The translations under genes were made by a program, and so were the position numbers. From Entomomonas sp. E2T0 (GTDB lineage: Bacteria > Pseudomonadota > Gammaproteobacteria > Pseudomonadales > Pseudomonadaceae), in NCBI RefSeq assembly GCF_025985425.1, contig NZ_CP094972.1, forward strand, positions 62,001-126,000: a stretch of 64,000 bases of DNA, written 5' to 3'. The notes beneath the pieces are model-generated. The model did no database searches and was not told the origin of the DNA. It was given only the letters and a program-made list of their open reading frames with translations. This document shows, one piece after another, positions 25,831 to 36,137 of the stretch; position 1 is the first letter of the stretch, and the number at the start of each line of letters is the position of its first letter.

Positions 25831-28098
25831 TCAGTTTATCTTTTTACTGGGAGCAACAATACGTTTTAATCCTAAACGAGATAACTCAAGATTAATAATA
25901 CTTTTTACCACTTGTGGGTCATCTTGTTTTAAAACATCGTCTAAAATTTCTTTGGCCTTCACCATGGTTAATTGTCTAAGCACCCATTTAACTTTAGGTA
26001 AATTGGTAGCATTCATTGATAACGAATCAAACCCCATAGCCAGTAATAAAATTGCAGCAGCTGGATCACCAGCCATTTCACCACATATACTAGCGGTTTT
26101 ACCTTCTGCATGACAGTCTTTAACTGTTTTATATAAACTGTGCAACACCGCAGGATGATAATAATTATAAAGCTCAGCTACACGTGCATTATTACGATCA
26201 ACTGCTAATAAATATTGGGTTAAATCGTTAGAACCTACAGAGACAAAATCCACTTCTTTGGCTAACACTCTAGTGAGGAATACCGCACTAGGCACTTCTA
26301 TCATGACTCCAATAGGCGGCATCTCTACCTCTATGCCTTCCTCTCTTACTTCAAACCATGCTCTATTAATCATTCGTAAAGCATGCTCAACCTCATGCAC
26401 AGAAGAAATCATAGGTAATAAGATTTTAAGATTACCCAGTCCTTCACTAGCCTTAAGCATTGCACGAATTTGTAGGATAAAAATCTCTGGATGATCAAGG
26501 GTAATTCGAATACCACGCCAACCTAGGAATGGATTTTCTTCTTCAATAGGAAAATAAGGTAATGACTTATCCCCACCAATATCCAATGTACGCATGGTGA
26601 CAGGTAAGGGATGAAAAGCTTCTAACTGTTGCCGATAAATAGCCATTTGTTCTTTTTCACTTGGAAAAGAACTACTTATCATAAAAGGCACTTCAGTACG
26701 GTATAAACCTACCCCTTCTGCACCTCGTTGTTGTGCCTTATCTACATCCGCTTGTAAACCTGTATTAACCCATAACGAAATACGATGCCCATCTAAAGTA
26801 ACACAGGGTAAATCACGCAATATATTAAGACTAGCTAATAACTGCTTTTCTTCCTCTGCCATTGATAAGTAATACTGGCATAGCTCTTCACTGGGGTTAG
26901 TAATGACTTCTCCAAAGAAGCCATTTACAATAATCTTTAAGCCATCCATCTTACGGTAAGGTAATTCTGCCACCCCCATTACCGCAGGTATTCCCATTGC
27001 TCTTGCTAAAATTGCTACATGGGAGTTACTTGAGCCTAATACAGAAACAATACCTATTAACTTGCCTTCAGGTACTTCACTAAGCATTGATGGGCTAATT
27101 TCCTCACTCACTAAAATAGTGTCATCAGGAAACTCCATATTTGCTTGGTCACGCTTTTGTAATTGTTCTAATAAACGTTGACCTAAATCTTTAATATCTA
27201 CTGCGCGCTCTTTTAAATAAGGGTCATTCATTGCCTCAAAACGTTGCACATACTGTAGTATTACATCTCTAATTGCACCTTGCGCCCACTGCCCATCTCT
27301 GATTGTTTTTTCGATATCACCTATTAGCACGTCATCTTCTAACATTAAAAGATAAGCATCGAATAAGGCTAAGTCATCTGGGCGTAGCTGTTTGGCAAGT
27401 TTAATAGAGGTTTTTTGAATATTTTTACGTACAGCCTCAATGGCACTTTCAAATAAATCTAATTCAACTTGTATTTCTTTAGTTTTACGATCAGGTACTG
27501 CTTCTAGATCAGCAGGTGGTAAAACTACCATGGCTTGTCCTACAACAGCCCCTGATGCACCAATCACCCCCACAAAACGCGCTTCTTGTGGTGATCTTTT
27601 AGAAGGAGAAACACTGCCTGAGGCCTCAGCATGCGCGATTACACCAGCTAGCTGTGTACCCATGGTTACAATAAAGGATACTTCTTCCTCACTGAACTCA
27701 CGACGTTCTTTTTGCTGTACAACAAGCACACCCAATACTTGGCCATTATGAATAATGGGCGTACCTAAAAATGATGAATAACGCTCTTCACCTGTTTCCG
27801 CAAAATAACGATATTGTGGATGATCAGAAGCATTAGGTAAATTTAATGGTTCTTGACGTGTCCCCACTAACCCTACCAAACCTTCATCACTTTCTAAATG
27901 TACCTTACCAATAGCACGCTTATTTAGACCTTCAGTAGCCATTAATATATATTGGTCTGTTTCTGCATCCAACAAATAAACCGAGCATACCTGTACTGAC
28001 ATCATTTCTTTAACGCGCAATACAATAATACCAAGAGCTGTTTTCAGATCTTTGGCAGCATTGACTTCCTGAACAATTTTGCGCAGTGCATCAAGCAT
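25831..28098 (-). CDS. ptsP: Phosphoenolpyruvate-protein phosphotransferase PtsP (EI-Ntr)
   Basis: 755 residues. An N-terminal GAF domain (~1-150) is followed by the enzyme I region. The phosphohistidine motif is SNSHVAILARAMGIPAVMG, the PEP-binding TIM barrel contains GIRITLDHPEIF and EVPSAVFL, and the catalytic Cys is in ASICGEMAGD near residue 670. It transfers phosphate from PEP to NPr in the nitrogen PTS, a regulatory chain rather than sugar import. The gene follows rppH by 19 bases, the same pairing as in E. coli and Pseudomonas, so they share a transcript. The ribosome site is modest. Confidence 0.96.
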   Translation of the reverse strand: MLDALRKIVQEVNAAKDLKTALGIIVLRVKEMMSVQVCSVYLLDAETDQYILMATEGLNKRAIGKVHLESDEGLVGLVGTRQEPLNLPNASDHPQYRYFAETGEERYSSFLGTPIIHNGQVLGVLVVQQKERREFSEEEVSFIVTMGTQLAGVIAHAEASGSVSPSKRSPQEARFVGVIGASGAVVGQAMVVLPPADLEAVPDRKTKEIQVELDLFESAIEAVRKNIQKTSIKLAKQLRPDDLALFDAYLLMLEDDVLIGDIEKTIRDGQWAQGAIRDVILQYVQRFEAMNDPYLKERAVDIKDLGQRLLEQLQKRDQANMEFPDDTILVSEEISPSMLSEVPEGKLIGIVSVLGSSNSHVAILARAMGIPAVMGVAELPYRKMDGLKIIVNGFFGEVITNPSEELCQYYLSMAEEEKQLLASLNILRDLPCVTLDGHRISLWVNTGLQADVDKAQQRGAEGVGLYRTEVPFMISSSFPSEKEQMAIYRQQLEAFHPLPVTMRTLDIGGDKSLPYFPIEEENPFLGWRGIRITLDHPEIFILQIRAMLKASEGLGNLKILLPMISSVHEVEHALRMINRAWFEVREEGIEVEMPPIGVMIEVPSAVFLTRVLAKEVDFVSVGSNDLTQYLLAVDRNNARVAELYNYYHPAVLHSLYKTVKDCHAEGKTASICGEMAGDPAAAILLLAMGFDSLSMNATNLPKVKWVLRQLTMVKAKEILDDVLKQDDPQVVKSIINLELSRLGLKRIVAPSKKIN

Positions 28099-28117
28099 AA
28101 TAAGCTAGTACTCCGAT

Positions 28118-28600
28118 TTATTTAGTTATTTGAGGTGCTCTTAAAATTAACTCTTTCATGGCTCGCCGATAAACTTCTCGTTTAAAATTAACAACTTGCC
28201 GCAATGGATACCAATAACTTACCCATTGCCAGCTATCAAACTCGGGTTTGTCACCATTGGTTAAACAAACCTTATTATCATCTGCCAATAACTTTAACAA
28301 AAACCACTTTTGCTTTTGACCAATACAACGTGGCTGAGTTTTTGAACGAATTAACCATTCAGGTAATCGATATCGTAACCATCCACCTGTACATGCTAGG
28401 ACTTGCACATCTTGCTCTGTCAACCCAATTTCTTCATACAACTCACGATACAAGGCATCCTCAGGTTTTTCACCCTGTTGAATACCTCCCTGCGGGAACT
28501 GCCATGCATCTTGATGAATACGTTTGGCCCATAAAACTTGACCTAGGTTGTTAGTAAGAATTAGTCCGACATTCAGGCGAAAACCATCTGAATCTATCAC
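28118..28600 (-). CDS. rppH: RNA pyrophosphohydrolase RppH
   Basis: 160 residues. The Nudix box runs from [17 protein letters not shown] to EEIGL and keeps the Glu residues that bind metal. RppH removes pyrophosphate from mRNA 5' ends, starting RNase E-dependent decay. I chose GTG at 28600: GGAG lies 9 bases upstream and the protein then starts [12 protein letters not shown], exactly the family's N-terminus. Starting earlier, at the ATG three codons ahead, would put the ribosome site directly against the start. Co-transcribed with ptsP. The 274-base divergent region upstream holds its promoter. Confidence 0.94.
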   Translation of the reverse strand: MIDSDGFRLNVGLILTNNLGQVLWAKRIHQDAWQFPQGGIQQGEKPEDALYRELYEEIGLTEQDVQVLACTGGWLRYRLPEWLIRSKTQPRCIGQKQKWFLLKLLADDNKVCLTNGDKPEFDSWQWVSYWYPLRQVVNFKREVYRRAMKELILRAPQITK

Positions 28601-28889
28601 ACTAACCATCTCCAAAAATTATTACTACCATTGTTCCATAAAATTGCATTATTCAAAAGCAGATAATATCAATACAATACAAATTTTCTTTTAGTAAATA
28701 TTAATTTGGCTTTAATAATGAAATAAATACTAACAATTCATTGCAAGATACAAATCTAATGCTAACAATTAGTAACGCTAAATCCCTATAATAAATACGA
28801 CTATTCTCTAGTCTATGAATACTCATAAAACCATGACGTTATTCTTTTGAATGGTTAAAATGACACTATATTTAAAACAGAGATGATAT

Positions 28890-29546
28890 ATGAAACTAGC
28901 TTTATTTGATCTTGATAACACTCTTCTTGCTGGCGATAGTGATCATGCGTGGGGAGATTGGTTATGTAAATGGGGTATTCTCGATAAAGCTCATTACAAA
29001 GCAAAAAATGATGAGTTTTACGAAAAATACCAAGCTGGCATAATGGATGTTAAAGAGTATTTAAACTTTAGCCTAGCTATTTTAGGTAAAGCTTCCATTA
29101 AACAACTGCATGAGTGGCAGCTGCAGTTTATGCAAGACACGATTGAACCAATGATCTTAAAAAAAGGGGAAGAGCTTTTAGAACAGCATCGTAAGGAAGG
29201 TCATAAGTTAGTCATCATCACAGCAACTAACCGCTTTATCACTGAACCTATTGCTAAACGCCTTGGTGTAAATAACTTGATAGCTACTGAATGTGAAATG
29301 AAAGATGGCCATTATACAGGTAGATCTACAGGCGTTCCTTGTTATCAAGAAGGTAAAGTAACTCGCCTTAATGACTGGCTTAAACAAAATAATGCAGACC
29401 TTGAAGGTAGTTATTTTTATAGTGACTCTAAGAATGACCTACCTCTACTATCATTAGTGGAAAACCCTATTGCAGTAGATCCAGATGAGGAGTTAAGAAA
29501 GCATGCTCAAACACAAGGTTGGTCTATTATTTCTTTAAGAAACTAG
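28890..29546 (+). CDS. HAD-superfamily phosphatase, subfamily IB
   Basis: 218 residues. Motif I is FDLDNTLL with Asp7 as nucleophile and Asp9 as acid; motif II is ITATNRF; motif III is the lysine before VTRLNDWL and the DSKNDLPLL acidic pair. The helical cap between residues ~15 and ~100 is that of subfamily IB (SerB/CicA-like, TIGR01490). In Pseudomonas a gene of this type lies next to rppH in the opposite direction, as here. Substrate unknown; candidates are phosphoserine, histidinol phosphate or lipid phosphates. It has its own promoter region. Confidence 0.87.
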   Translation: MKLALFDLDNTLLAGDSDHAWGDWLCKWGILDKAHYKAKNDEFYEKYQAGIMDVKEYLNFSLAILGKASIKQLHEWQLQFMQDTIEPMILKKGEELLEQHRKEGHKLVIITATNRFITEPIAKRLGVNNLIATECEMKDGHYTGRSTGVPCYQEGKVTRLNDWLKQNNADLEGSYFYSDSKNDLPLLSLVENPIAVDPDEELRKHAQTQGWSIISLRN

Positions 29547-29608
29547 AACAATTACTTTTTTGTAATATTAAATAAATTTGTTTATCAACTTTTAAGTAGG
29601 AAGAAAAT

Positions 29609-30175
29609 ATGACAACAACTTATAAAGTTTCTGTTTTAGTGGGTAGTTTACGTAAAGGTTCTTATAATAGAAAATTAGCAGAAGCAATGATTAAAATGGC
29701 TCCACCCACACTATCTTTAGAGATTGTTGAAATTGGTGAATTACCCTTCTATAACGAAGATATAGATAATGAAACTCCTCCAGCTAGTTATACTAGTTTC
29801 CGCGAAAAAATCAGAGCATCTGATGCTATTTTAATCGTTAGCCCAGAATATAATCGCTCAGTGCCTGCTGTATTAAAAAATGCCTTAGATGTAGGTTCAC
29901 GCCCTTATGGCAAAAGCGTTTGGAATGAAAAGCCAACAGCTGTTATTACTGCATCTACAGGAACTATTGGCGGTTTCGGAGCAAACCATCATATTCGTCA
30001 ATCATTAGTTTTCTTAAATATGCCCTGTATGCAACAGCCTGAAACTTACCTTGGTGGTATAGCTGACGCTTTTGATGAAGCTGGTAATTTAAATGAACGT
30101 ACCCACAACTTTGTGAAGAATATTGTGGAAGCCTACGATAAATGGGTAAGACGTTTACTCGATTTATCTCTTTAA
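29609..30175 (+). CDS. NADPH-dependent FMN reductase (ChrR/YieF-type)
   Basis: 188 residues, a flavodoxin-like fold. The FMN phosphate loop is GSLRKGSYNRKLA near the N-terminus, and SPEYNRSVPAVLKNALD carries the family signature for binding the isoalloxazine ring. TASTGTIGGFGANHHIRQSL follows. Enzymes of this family reduce quinones, chromate or azo compounds in the cytosol with NAD(P)H. AGGAAG precedes the ATG by 5 bases. It lies 62 bases after the HAD gene and is followed by a clear terminator. Confidence 0.9.
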   Translation: MTTTYKVSVLVGSLRKGSYNRKLAEAMIKMAPPTLSLEIVEIGELPFYNEDIDNETPPASYTSFREKIRASDAILIVSPEYNRSVPAVLKNALDVGSRPYGKSVWNEKPTAVITASTGTIGGFGANHHIRQSLVFLNMPCMQQPETYLGGIADAFDEAGNLNERTHNFVKNIVEAYDKWVRRLLDLSL

Positions 30176-30182
30176 TATTAAT

Positions 30183-30210
30183 AAAAAGCCCACTGAATGT
30201 GGGCTTTTTT
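30183..30210 (+). terminator. Terminator after the FMN reductase gene
   Basis: AAAAAGCCCAC, loop TGAAT, and GTGGGCTTTTTT: an 11-bp perfect stem and T6. Confidence 0.93.
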
Positions 30211-30343
30211 ATATCATCACTACTATTAATTAGTTTCCTCCAAATTTTCCTTAGACCTAGTCAGGTAAAACCAAATACCCCCTCTACTTAATTTTAGATA
30301 AGCTAATTTTCAATATATTCTTATGTAACTTATTAGAGCACTT

Positions 30344-31075
30344 ATGTTGATACTTATTATTATCTTAATTTTCCTACTAGCAGGAGTAGTGAAAGGGGTT
30401 ATAGGCTTAGGTTTACCCACGATAGCCATGGGCCTACTAACACTCTTCTTCCCTCCAGCAGTTGCGGCTGGATTACTAATTATTCCCTCTTTAGTAACCA
30501 ATATCTGGCAGTTATGGTTAGGTGAAAATTTTTGGCCACTATTTAAACGACTATGGCCAATGATTCTAGGTATAGTAATAGGTACTTTATGGAGTATTCT
30601 ACCTCCACTTACTTCATCAAACTCTTGGGTAGGCTCTGCTTTAGGTATTATTCTTTGTTTGTATGGAATATGGGGTATAGCAGGTAAAAAACTACCAAAT
30701 GCAGTTAAAAATGAGCATTGGCTTTCCCCTTTAGTTGGTTATATAACAGGTACTATTACAGCAGCTACAGGTGTTTTTGTATTACCTGCTGTTCCCTATT
30801 TACAAACATTGCATTTAAATAAAAATCAATTGATACAAGCGTTAGGATTATCTTTTACCGCCTCAACTATTGCACTTGCCATACAACTTTTGATACAGGC
30901 TGACTTACCTACAGTGAATTATGGATTATCAATTTTAGCTGTAGTTCCTGCACTAATTGGTATGTATTTTGGACAATTATTACGTAATATTATTAGTGAG
31001 CAAGTTTTTCGCCGCTATTTTTTCATAGGGTTAATTCTGTTAGGAAGCTATATGATAATTAAAGATTTGCTATAA
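30344..31075 (+). CDS. TauE/SafE-family sulfite/anion exporter
   Basis: 243 residues with about eight membrane segments. The family pattern is visible in the two half-repeats: GVVKGVIGLGLPTIAMGLL near residue 12 and GYITGTITAATGVFVLPAVPYL near residue 130, both Gly-rich with a Pro. Members export or import sulfite, taurine-derived sulfur or other organic anions; the substrate cannot be told. It has no obvious partner gene except the convergent LysR gene, whose last six bases overlap its stop, so regulation by that LysR is possible but not shown. Confidence 0.87.
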   Translation: MLILIIILIFLLAGVVKGVIGLGLPTIAMGLLTLFFPPAVAAGLLIIPSLVTNIWQLWLGENFWPLFKRLWPMILGIVIGTLWSILPPLTSSNSWVGSALGIILCLYGIWGIAGKKLPNAVKNEHWLSPLVGYITGTITAATGVFVLPAVPYLQTLHLNKNQLIQALGLSFTASTIALAIQLLIQADLPTVNYGLSILAVVPALIGMYFGQLLRNIISEQVFRRYFFIGLILLGSYMIIKDLL

Positions 31076-31957
31076 ATTATTGGTTGTTAAACAATCAATA
31101 AAATCTCGATAGTACTGTGGAAGTTCGTTAAAACAATGGCTACAAATAACTAATTTACGTTTAGCCCAACTGTCTTTTAAAGTAACTATACTAATATCTT
31201 TATGAGCTAATCGCTGTGCGGTATAGCGTGGCACAATAGCGATCCCCACACCATTAGCTACCACTTGGTATACTGCATCGAATGAACTTAAGCGTACTCG
31301 ATAGTTAAGCCGTTTACCTAGCTGTTTGACGTGGCTTTCAATATACTGTTGTAATGCTAAATGCTCCATTAATCCTATAAATTCTTCTTGTACAATATCT
31401 TGTAAAGAAACCTCTGAATGTGATCCTAAAGAATGTTGTTGATGCACAATGACAACTAACTCATCATCACAAAAAGGTAATTGTTGCAAACCTTGCAATT
31501 GAACAGAATTGGACACTATCCCCAATGGTAACGTTTTACTTTTTAAACCATGTACAATATCAAGGCTTAGCTTTTCTTGTAATGTGAAAGAAATATGAGG
31601 GTTATTTTTTAAAAAATAAGCTATTTTATTAGGTAAATATTCATTTAATGCTGATGAATTACAAGCTAATAAAATATGTCCATGCAACCCTTTACTGTAT
31701 TGAAAAAGCTCATCACGCATATAGTCAACATCTTGTAAAACGCTAATAGCATGTTGTAAAAAAACTCTTCCTACCTCTGTAGTAATCACACCTGTTTTCG
31801 AACGGATTAATAACGGTGTACCTAACTCATCTTCAATACCTTTGATTCGTTCACTGGCTGATTGTAATGTTATACAGGAATTTGCTGCGCCCCCCGTAAT
31901 ACTTCCTGCATTACACACATTAACAAATAATCGTAAATCAACAAGATCAAATCGCAT
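31070..31957 (-). CDS. LysR-family transcriptional regulator
   Basis: 295 residues. The helix-turn-helix lies at the N-terminus (AGSITGGAANSCITLQSASERIKGIEDELGTPLLIR, residues ~16-50). The rest is the periplasmic-binding-protein-like effector domain (~90-290) with QLLPF-like strands and VANGVGIAIVPRY. GGATAGGG precedes the ATG. It overlaps the TauE-type gene by six bases at their 3' ends, and is separated from icd by a terminator. Its targets and ligand are unknown. Confidence 0.9.
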   Translation of the reverse strand: MRFDLVDLRLFVNVCNAGSITGGAANSCITLQSASERIKGIEDELGTPLLIRSKTGVITTEVGRVFLQHAISVLQDVDYMRDELFQYSKGLHGHILLACNSSALNEYLPNKIAYFLKNNPHISFTLQEKLSLDIVHGLKSKTLPLGIVSNSVQLQGLQQLPFCDDELVVIVHQQHSLGSHSEVSLQDIVQEEFIGLMEHLALQQYIESHVKQLGKRLNYRVRLSSFDAVYQVVANGVGIAIVPRYTAQRLAHKDISIVTLKDSWAKRKLVICSHCFNELPQYYRDFIDCLTTNNL

Positions 31958-31998
31958 ACCCTATCCATTCCAAGCAGTTATTTTGTTATTTAATAAGC

Positions 31999-32028
31999 AA
32001 CAAAGGGAACTATAAAGTTCCCTTTGTT
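31999..32028 (-). terminator. Hairpin after icd
   Basis: Perfect 13-base arms AACAAAGGGAACT and AGTTCCCTTTGTT around a 4-base loop, right after the icd stop codon. The T-run is broken, so termination may be incomplete. Confidence 0.75.
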
Positions 32029-32052
32029 AGACTGCATAAGAAATTACATCTA

Positions 32053-33303
32053 TTACATATTAGCAATAATTGCATCACCAAATTGTGAACAAGAAAGCAA
32101 TTTAGCACCTTCCATTAAACGTTCAAAGTCATAAGTTACAGTTTTAGCAGCAATTGCCCCATCAATACCTTTGATGATTAAATCAGCTGCTTCATACCAA
32201 CCCATATGACGTAACATCATTTCAGCAGAAAGGATCACTGAACCTGGGTTAACTTTATCTTGGCCAGCATATTTTGGAGCAGTACCGTGTGTTGCTTCAA
32301 ACATAGCAATTGAATCAGAAAGGTTAGCACCTGGCGCAATACCAATACCACCCACTTGAGCTGCTAATGCATCAGACAAGTAGTCACCATTTAGGTTAAG
32401 CGTTGCAATTACATCGTACTCAGCAGGACGTAATAAGATTTGTTGTAACATAGCATCAGCAATAGCATCTTTTACAATGATATTTTTGCCAGTTTTTGGG
32501 TTCTTGAACTGCATCCAAGGACCACCATCAAGTAATTCAGCACCAAATTCTTTCTGAGCTACTTCATAACCCCAATCTTTGAAAGCACCCTCTGTGAATT
32601 TCATAATATTGCCCTTATGAACAATAGTTAATGATTCACGATCGTTATCAATAGTGTACTGTAATGCCTTACGTACTAAACGCTTAGTACCTTCTTCAGA
32701 TACTGGCTTAATGCCAATACCACAATGTTCAGTGAAACGAATTTTCTTAACACCCATTTCTTTGGTTAAGAATTCAATTACTTTTTTAGCTTCTGGGCTA
32801 TCAGCTTTCCATTCAACACCTGCATAGATATCTTCAGAGTTCTCACGGAAGATAACCATATCTACTAAACCTGGCTCTTTAACTGGGCTTGGAACGCCTT
32901 TGAACCAACGTACTGGACGTTGACACACATATAAATCTAATTGTTGACGTAATGCTACGTTTAATGAACGGATACCACCACCCACTGGCGTAGTTAATGG
33001 ACCTTTAATAGAAACAACATAGTCACGAACTGCTGCTAATGTTTCATCAGGTAACCAAGTGTCTTTATCGTATACTTGAGTCGCTTTTTCACCCGCATAT
33101 ACTTCCATCCATTCAATTTTACGTTTGCTGCCATAAGCTTTTTCAATAGCAGCATCTACCACTTTAATCATTACTGGGCTGATATCGACACCAATACCAT
33201 CACCTTCAATAAAAGGGATAATCGGATTATCAGGAACATTGAGAGAAAAATCTTGGTTTACAGTAATTTTTTGACCATTTGCCGGAACTTTAATTTTAGT
33301 CAT
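32053..33303 (-). CDS. icd: NADP-dependent isocitrate dehydrogenase
   Basis: 416 residues, the homodimeric E. coli-type enzyme of the TCA cycle. Substrate-binding [20 protein letters not shown] carries the Ser that is phosphorylated in E. coli (S-L-N-V-A-L-R). [15 protein letters not shown] and the C-terminal [17 protein letters not shown] (Asp metal ligands) are present, and NADP specificity fits [21 protein letters not shown] precedes the ATG. Gene order icd / Nudix / mnmA / hflD, with icd divergent, is that of Pseudomonas. AceK was not seen in the window. Confidence 0.97.
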   Translation of the reverse strand: MTKIKVPANGQKITVNQDFSLNVPDNPIIPFIEGDGIGVDISPVMIKVVDAAIEKAYGSKRKIEWMEVYAGEKATQVYDKDTWLPDETLAAVRDYVVSIKGPLTTPVGGGIRSLNVALRQQLDLYVCQRPVRWFKGVPSPVKEPGLVDMVIFRENSEDIYAGVEWKADSPEAKKVIEFLTKEMGVKKIRFTEHCGIGIKPVSEEGTKRLVRKALQYTIDNDRESLTIVHKGNIMKFTEGAFKDWGYEVAQKEFGAELLDGGPWMQFKNPKTGKNIIVKDAIADAMLQQILLRPAEYDVIATLNLNGDYLSDALAAQVGGIGIAPGANLSDSIAMFEATHGTAPKYAGQDKVNPGSVILSAEMMLRHMGWYEAADLIIKGIDGAIAAKTVTYDFERLMEGAKLLSCSQFGDAIIANM

Positions 33304-33385
33304 TACAAAACTCCATCGTTTTATTATGTATTAACAATATGCTATAAGAAGAGACAATTCTTTTACTAAATAATTCTACTTATAT

Positions 33386-33423
33386 AAAAATAGCTCTCAA
33401 TGCCCAAATAGGCGACTATTTTT
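33386..33423. repeat. Nested inverted repeat between icd and the Nudix gene
   Basis: AAAAATAG and CTATTTTT (8 bases) enclose GCCcaaataGGC. It lies in the divergent intergenic region, so it could be a 5' untranslated-region stem for icd or a protein-binding site. Confidence 0.3.
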
Positions 33424-33510
33424 GTAGTTTTCACCTATAATCTTACACACTTTAAGGTTTAAACTGTAGTAAATTGCTAATTATACCACTTAAATAGGAA
33501 TGAGGAAATT

Positions 33511-33948
33511 ATGCGCTTTCTCCCCCATGTTACCGTTGCTACTATTGTTGAAGATCAAGGGCGCTTTTTAATGGTAGAAGAAATCAAAAATAATCGCAAA
33601 GTTTTAAACCAACCAGCAGGGCACCTTGAAAGAAACGAAACACTATTGGCAGCAGCATTGCGTGAAACATTGGAAGAAACTGCATGGGATGTAGAGTTAA
33701 CAGGCGTTATCGGCATTTACCTATTCACAGGGGATAACGGTATTAGTTATCAACGAATTTGCTTTGCTGCTAATCCTATTAAACATCATCCTGACAAACC
33801 TTTAGATGATGGTATTATAAATGCCGTTTGGCTAACTCGTGATGAGTTAATAACAAAACGTGACCATTGGCGTAATCCCATGATCTTAAATTGCATTGAT
33901 GACTACTTAGCAGGACATATTTATCCATTAAGCGTTATTCGTGACTAA
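33511..33948 (+). CDS. nudJ: Nudix hydrolase (NudJ-like)
   Basis: 145 residues. The Nudix box begins GHLERNETLLAAALRET and ends LEETAW, with the metal-binding Glu pair. PHVTVATIVEDQGRFLMVEE at the start is typical of NudJ (HMP-PP/nucleoside phosphate hydrolases). GAGGAAATT precedes the ATG. It lies 12 bases before mnmA and is the usual partner between icd and mnmA in Pseudomonas. The true substrate is uncertain. Confidence 0.87.
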   Translation: MRFLPHVTVATIVEDQGRFLMVEEIKNNRKVLNQPAGHLERNETLLAAALRETLEETAWDVELTGVIGIYLFTGDNGISYQRICFAANPIKHHPDKPLDDGIINAVWLTRDELITKRDHWRNPMILNCIDDYLAGHIYPLSVIRD

Positions 33949-33960
33949 TTTTCTGTTAAA

Positions 33961-35115
33961 ATGAGTCTCTTTAATCGATTATCTAAATTATTTATGAAGT
34001 TTGATCCAGCTAACACTCGTGTTATCGTCGGCATGTCTGGCGGTGTAGACTCATCGGTTTCCGCATTGCTCCTTCAACAACAAGGCTTCCAAGTAGAAGG
34101 CCTATTTATGAAGAACTGGGAAGAAGATGACGGTACAGAATATTGTACGGCTAAAGAAGATTTAGCTGATGCGCAAGCTGTGTGTGATAAATTAGGAATT
34201 AAGCTACATACAGCTAATTTTGCGGCTGAATATTGGGATAATGTTTTTGAACATTTTTTAGAAGAATATAAAGCAGGCCGTACCCCCAACCCAGATATTC
34301 TTTGCAATAGAGAAATTAAATTTAAAGCATTTTTAGACTACGCCTTAATGCTAGATGCTGAGCTTATTGCTACTGGTCATTATGTGCGTCGACATGATGA
34401 GAATGGCCAGACCTTATTATTAAAAGGACTAGACCCAAATAAGGATCAAAGTTACTTTTTACATGCAGTAGCAGGTGAACAATTAGCTAAAAGCTTATTT
34501 CCTGTTGGTGAATTAGAAAAACCTGCTGTTCGAGCTATAGCTGAACAATATGACCTAATTACTGCTAGAAAAAAAGACTCCACAGGTATTTGCTTTATTG
34601 GTGAACGTCGCTTTAGTGACTTTCTGAAACAATACCTCCCTGCTCAACCCGGTGATATTAAAACGACAACAGGTGAAGTGATAGGTAAACACCATGGTTT
34701 GATGTATCACACCATTGGTCAACGCCAAGGATTAGGCATTGGCGGTTTAAAAAATGCCTCTGAAGAACCTTGGTATGTCATGGCAAAAGACTTACAACGC
34801 AATGTACTCATAGTTGGACAAGGTAATGATAATCCTTGTTTATTTGCCAATGCTTTAACCTGCAAAGAAATCTATTGGGTTAATCCTATTGATTTAAGCA
34901 AGCCTTTAGCACTTACAGCTAAAGTCAGATATCGCCAAGCAGATCAAGCCTGTACACTAGCCAAAACAGACAATGGTTACCATATTAGTTTTGATCAACC
35001 ACAACGTGCTGTAACACCCGGACAATCAGTTGTGTTCTATCAAAACGAGATTTGTTTAGGCGGTGGGGTTATAGAAACAGTAGAGCCAGACCCTCTTATA
35101 TTAATTAAAGAATGA
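33961..35115 (+). CDS. mnmA: tRNA 2-thiouridylase MnmA
   Basis: 384 residues from ATG 33961; an internal ATG at 33994 gives 373 residues, closer to the usual length, and neither has a good ribosome site. It thiolates U34 in tRNA-Lys/Glu/Gln wobble positions. Seen are the ATP PP-loop [16 protein letters not shown], the catalytic Cys in [12 protein letters not shown], the second Cys in [10 protein letters not shown], the [14 protein letters not shown] region, and the C-terminal beta-barrel ([19 protein letters not shown]). It runs between the Nudix gene and hflD in one operon. Confidence 0.95.
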   Translation: MSLFNRLSKLFMKFDPANTRVIVGMSGGVDSSVSALLLQQQGFQVEGLFMKNWEEDDGTEYCTAKEDLADAQAVCDKLGIKLHTANFAAEYWDNVFEHFLEEYKAGRTPNPDILCNREIKFKAFLDYALMLDAELIATGHYVRRHDENGQTLLLKGLDPNKDQSYFLHAVAGEQLAKSLFPVGELEKPAVRAIAEQYDLITARKKDSTGICFIGERRFSDFLKQYLPAQPGDIKTTTGEVIGKHHGLMYHTIGQRQGLGIGGLKNASEEPWYVMAKDLQRNVLIVGQGNDNPCLFANALTCKEIYWVNPIDLSKPLALTAKVRYRQADQACTLAKTDNGYHISFDQPQRAVTPGQSVVFYQNEICLGGGVIETVEPDPLILIKE

Positions 35116-35119
35116 CATT

Positions 35120-35737
35120 ATGACTAAACAACAAGAACAATTAATAGCTTTAGGTGCAATATTCACTGCTGCCTTACAAGTAGATAAATTAGCAAGAACA
35201 GGTCTAGTCGATGAGCCTGTTGTAAAATGCTTAATTAATAGTTTATTGGTTATTGATCCACAAAGTACTTTAGATGTATACGGTGGTAATGATAGTGAGC
35301 TAGTAGATGGTTACCATTTTTTATGTAGATTTTTAGAGCGAAACTCTGGTATCTCTCGTGAGGCACTCCGTTATGGTTTATCACTTATTTTGTTAGAACG
35401 TAAACTTAGCAGTAATAGTGCTATGCTTAATACAATTAGTACACGCTTAGAGCAAATCCGCAGTAAAGTAGAACACTTTGGTATTATGCATGATAATGTA
35501 ACAGCTGCCTGTGGTGCTTTATATGAGGAAACTATCAGTACTTTTAACCATCGTATTCAAGTGATGGGGGATGTTAGTTATCTACAACAACCCAATGCTG
35601 CTGCTCAAATACGTACCCTATTATTAGCAGGTATTCGTTCTGCTATGCTATGGCATCAATTAGGTGGTAGACGTTGGCAATTACTATTTAAAAGAAAAAA
35701 ATTATTAGCTGACTTATTACAACGTCTTCAATATTAA
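35120..35737 (+). CDS. hflD: High-frequency lysogenisation protein HflD
   Basis: 205 residues, all-helical family. FTAALQVDKLARTG near residue 15, then CLINSLLVIDPQSTLDVYGG, and near the end LLAGIRSAMLWHQLGGRRW are the family marks. In E. coli it is a membrane-peripheral protein that binds phage lambda CII; its normal cell role is unclear. It follows mnmA by four bases, as is usual. In most relatives purB comes next, which is not so here: a terminator and a small unrelated ORF follow. Confidence 0.92.
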   Translation: MTKQQEQLIALGAIFTAALQVDKLARTGLVDEPVVKCLINSLLVIDPQSTLDVYGGNDSELVDGYHFLCRFLERNSGISREALRYGLSLILLERKLSSNSAMLNTISTRLEQIRSKVEHFGIMHDNVTAACGALYEETISTFNHRIQVMGDVSYLQQPNAAAQIRTLLLAGIRSAMLWHQLGGRRWQLLFKRKKLLADLLQRLQY

Positions 35738-35776
35738 TAAAAAATCTATCTTACAACTATTACTAACCATAAAAAC

Positions 35777-35800
35777 AAAGGTAAGTGTTAACTTACCTTT
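35777..35800. terminator. Terminator between hflD and the small ORF
   Basis: Perfect 10-base arms AAAGGTAAGT and ACTTACCTTT with loop GTTA. A-rich left and T-rich right sides suit both directions. Confidence 0.75.
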
Positions 35801-35818
35801 ATTTCAGCTTTACAAAGA

Positions 35819-35953
35819 TCATTTTTTACCTTTGTGAGTACTATTATTTCCTGGTTGCTTATGCCCTTGATCCTTCGTTTTATCGTCTTTTTTAATGCTA
35901 GTTTCAGTAGCAGTTTTTTTAGATTTATCATCGTGCTTAATATCTTTGTTCAT
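35819..35953 (-). CDS. 44-residue lysine-rich small protein
   Basis: An ORF of 44 codons starting MNKDIKHDDKSKKTATETS and ending STHKGKK, with GGAGAAT 5-9 bases before the ATG. It is rich in Lys, Asp, Thr, Gln and Asn with almost no hydrophobic residues, so it would be disordered and basic. It has a terminator after it and clear space before it, which argues for an expressed gene. I know no family, though short hydrophilic stress-related proteins of this composition occur in pseudomonads. Function unknown. Confidence 0.55.
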   Translation of the reverse strand: MNKDIKHDDKSKKTATETSIKKDDKTKDQGHKQPGNNSTHKGKK

Positions 35954-36137
35954 TTTTATTCTCCTATAGAATGTCTGAACATTGTTAGGTAAGATATCTT
36001 ACCTATGTTTAGACTATGCCTTAACAACATACCTAACCATCAGGCTTTAGTAGAAAAATATTAAATTATTCATAAGGTTATTTATACTAAAGGGGCATTC
36101 GCTAAAGAAATTTACACCTCAAAAATGTAAGCACATA

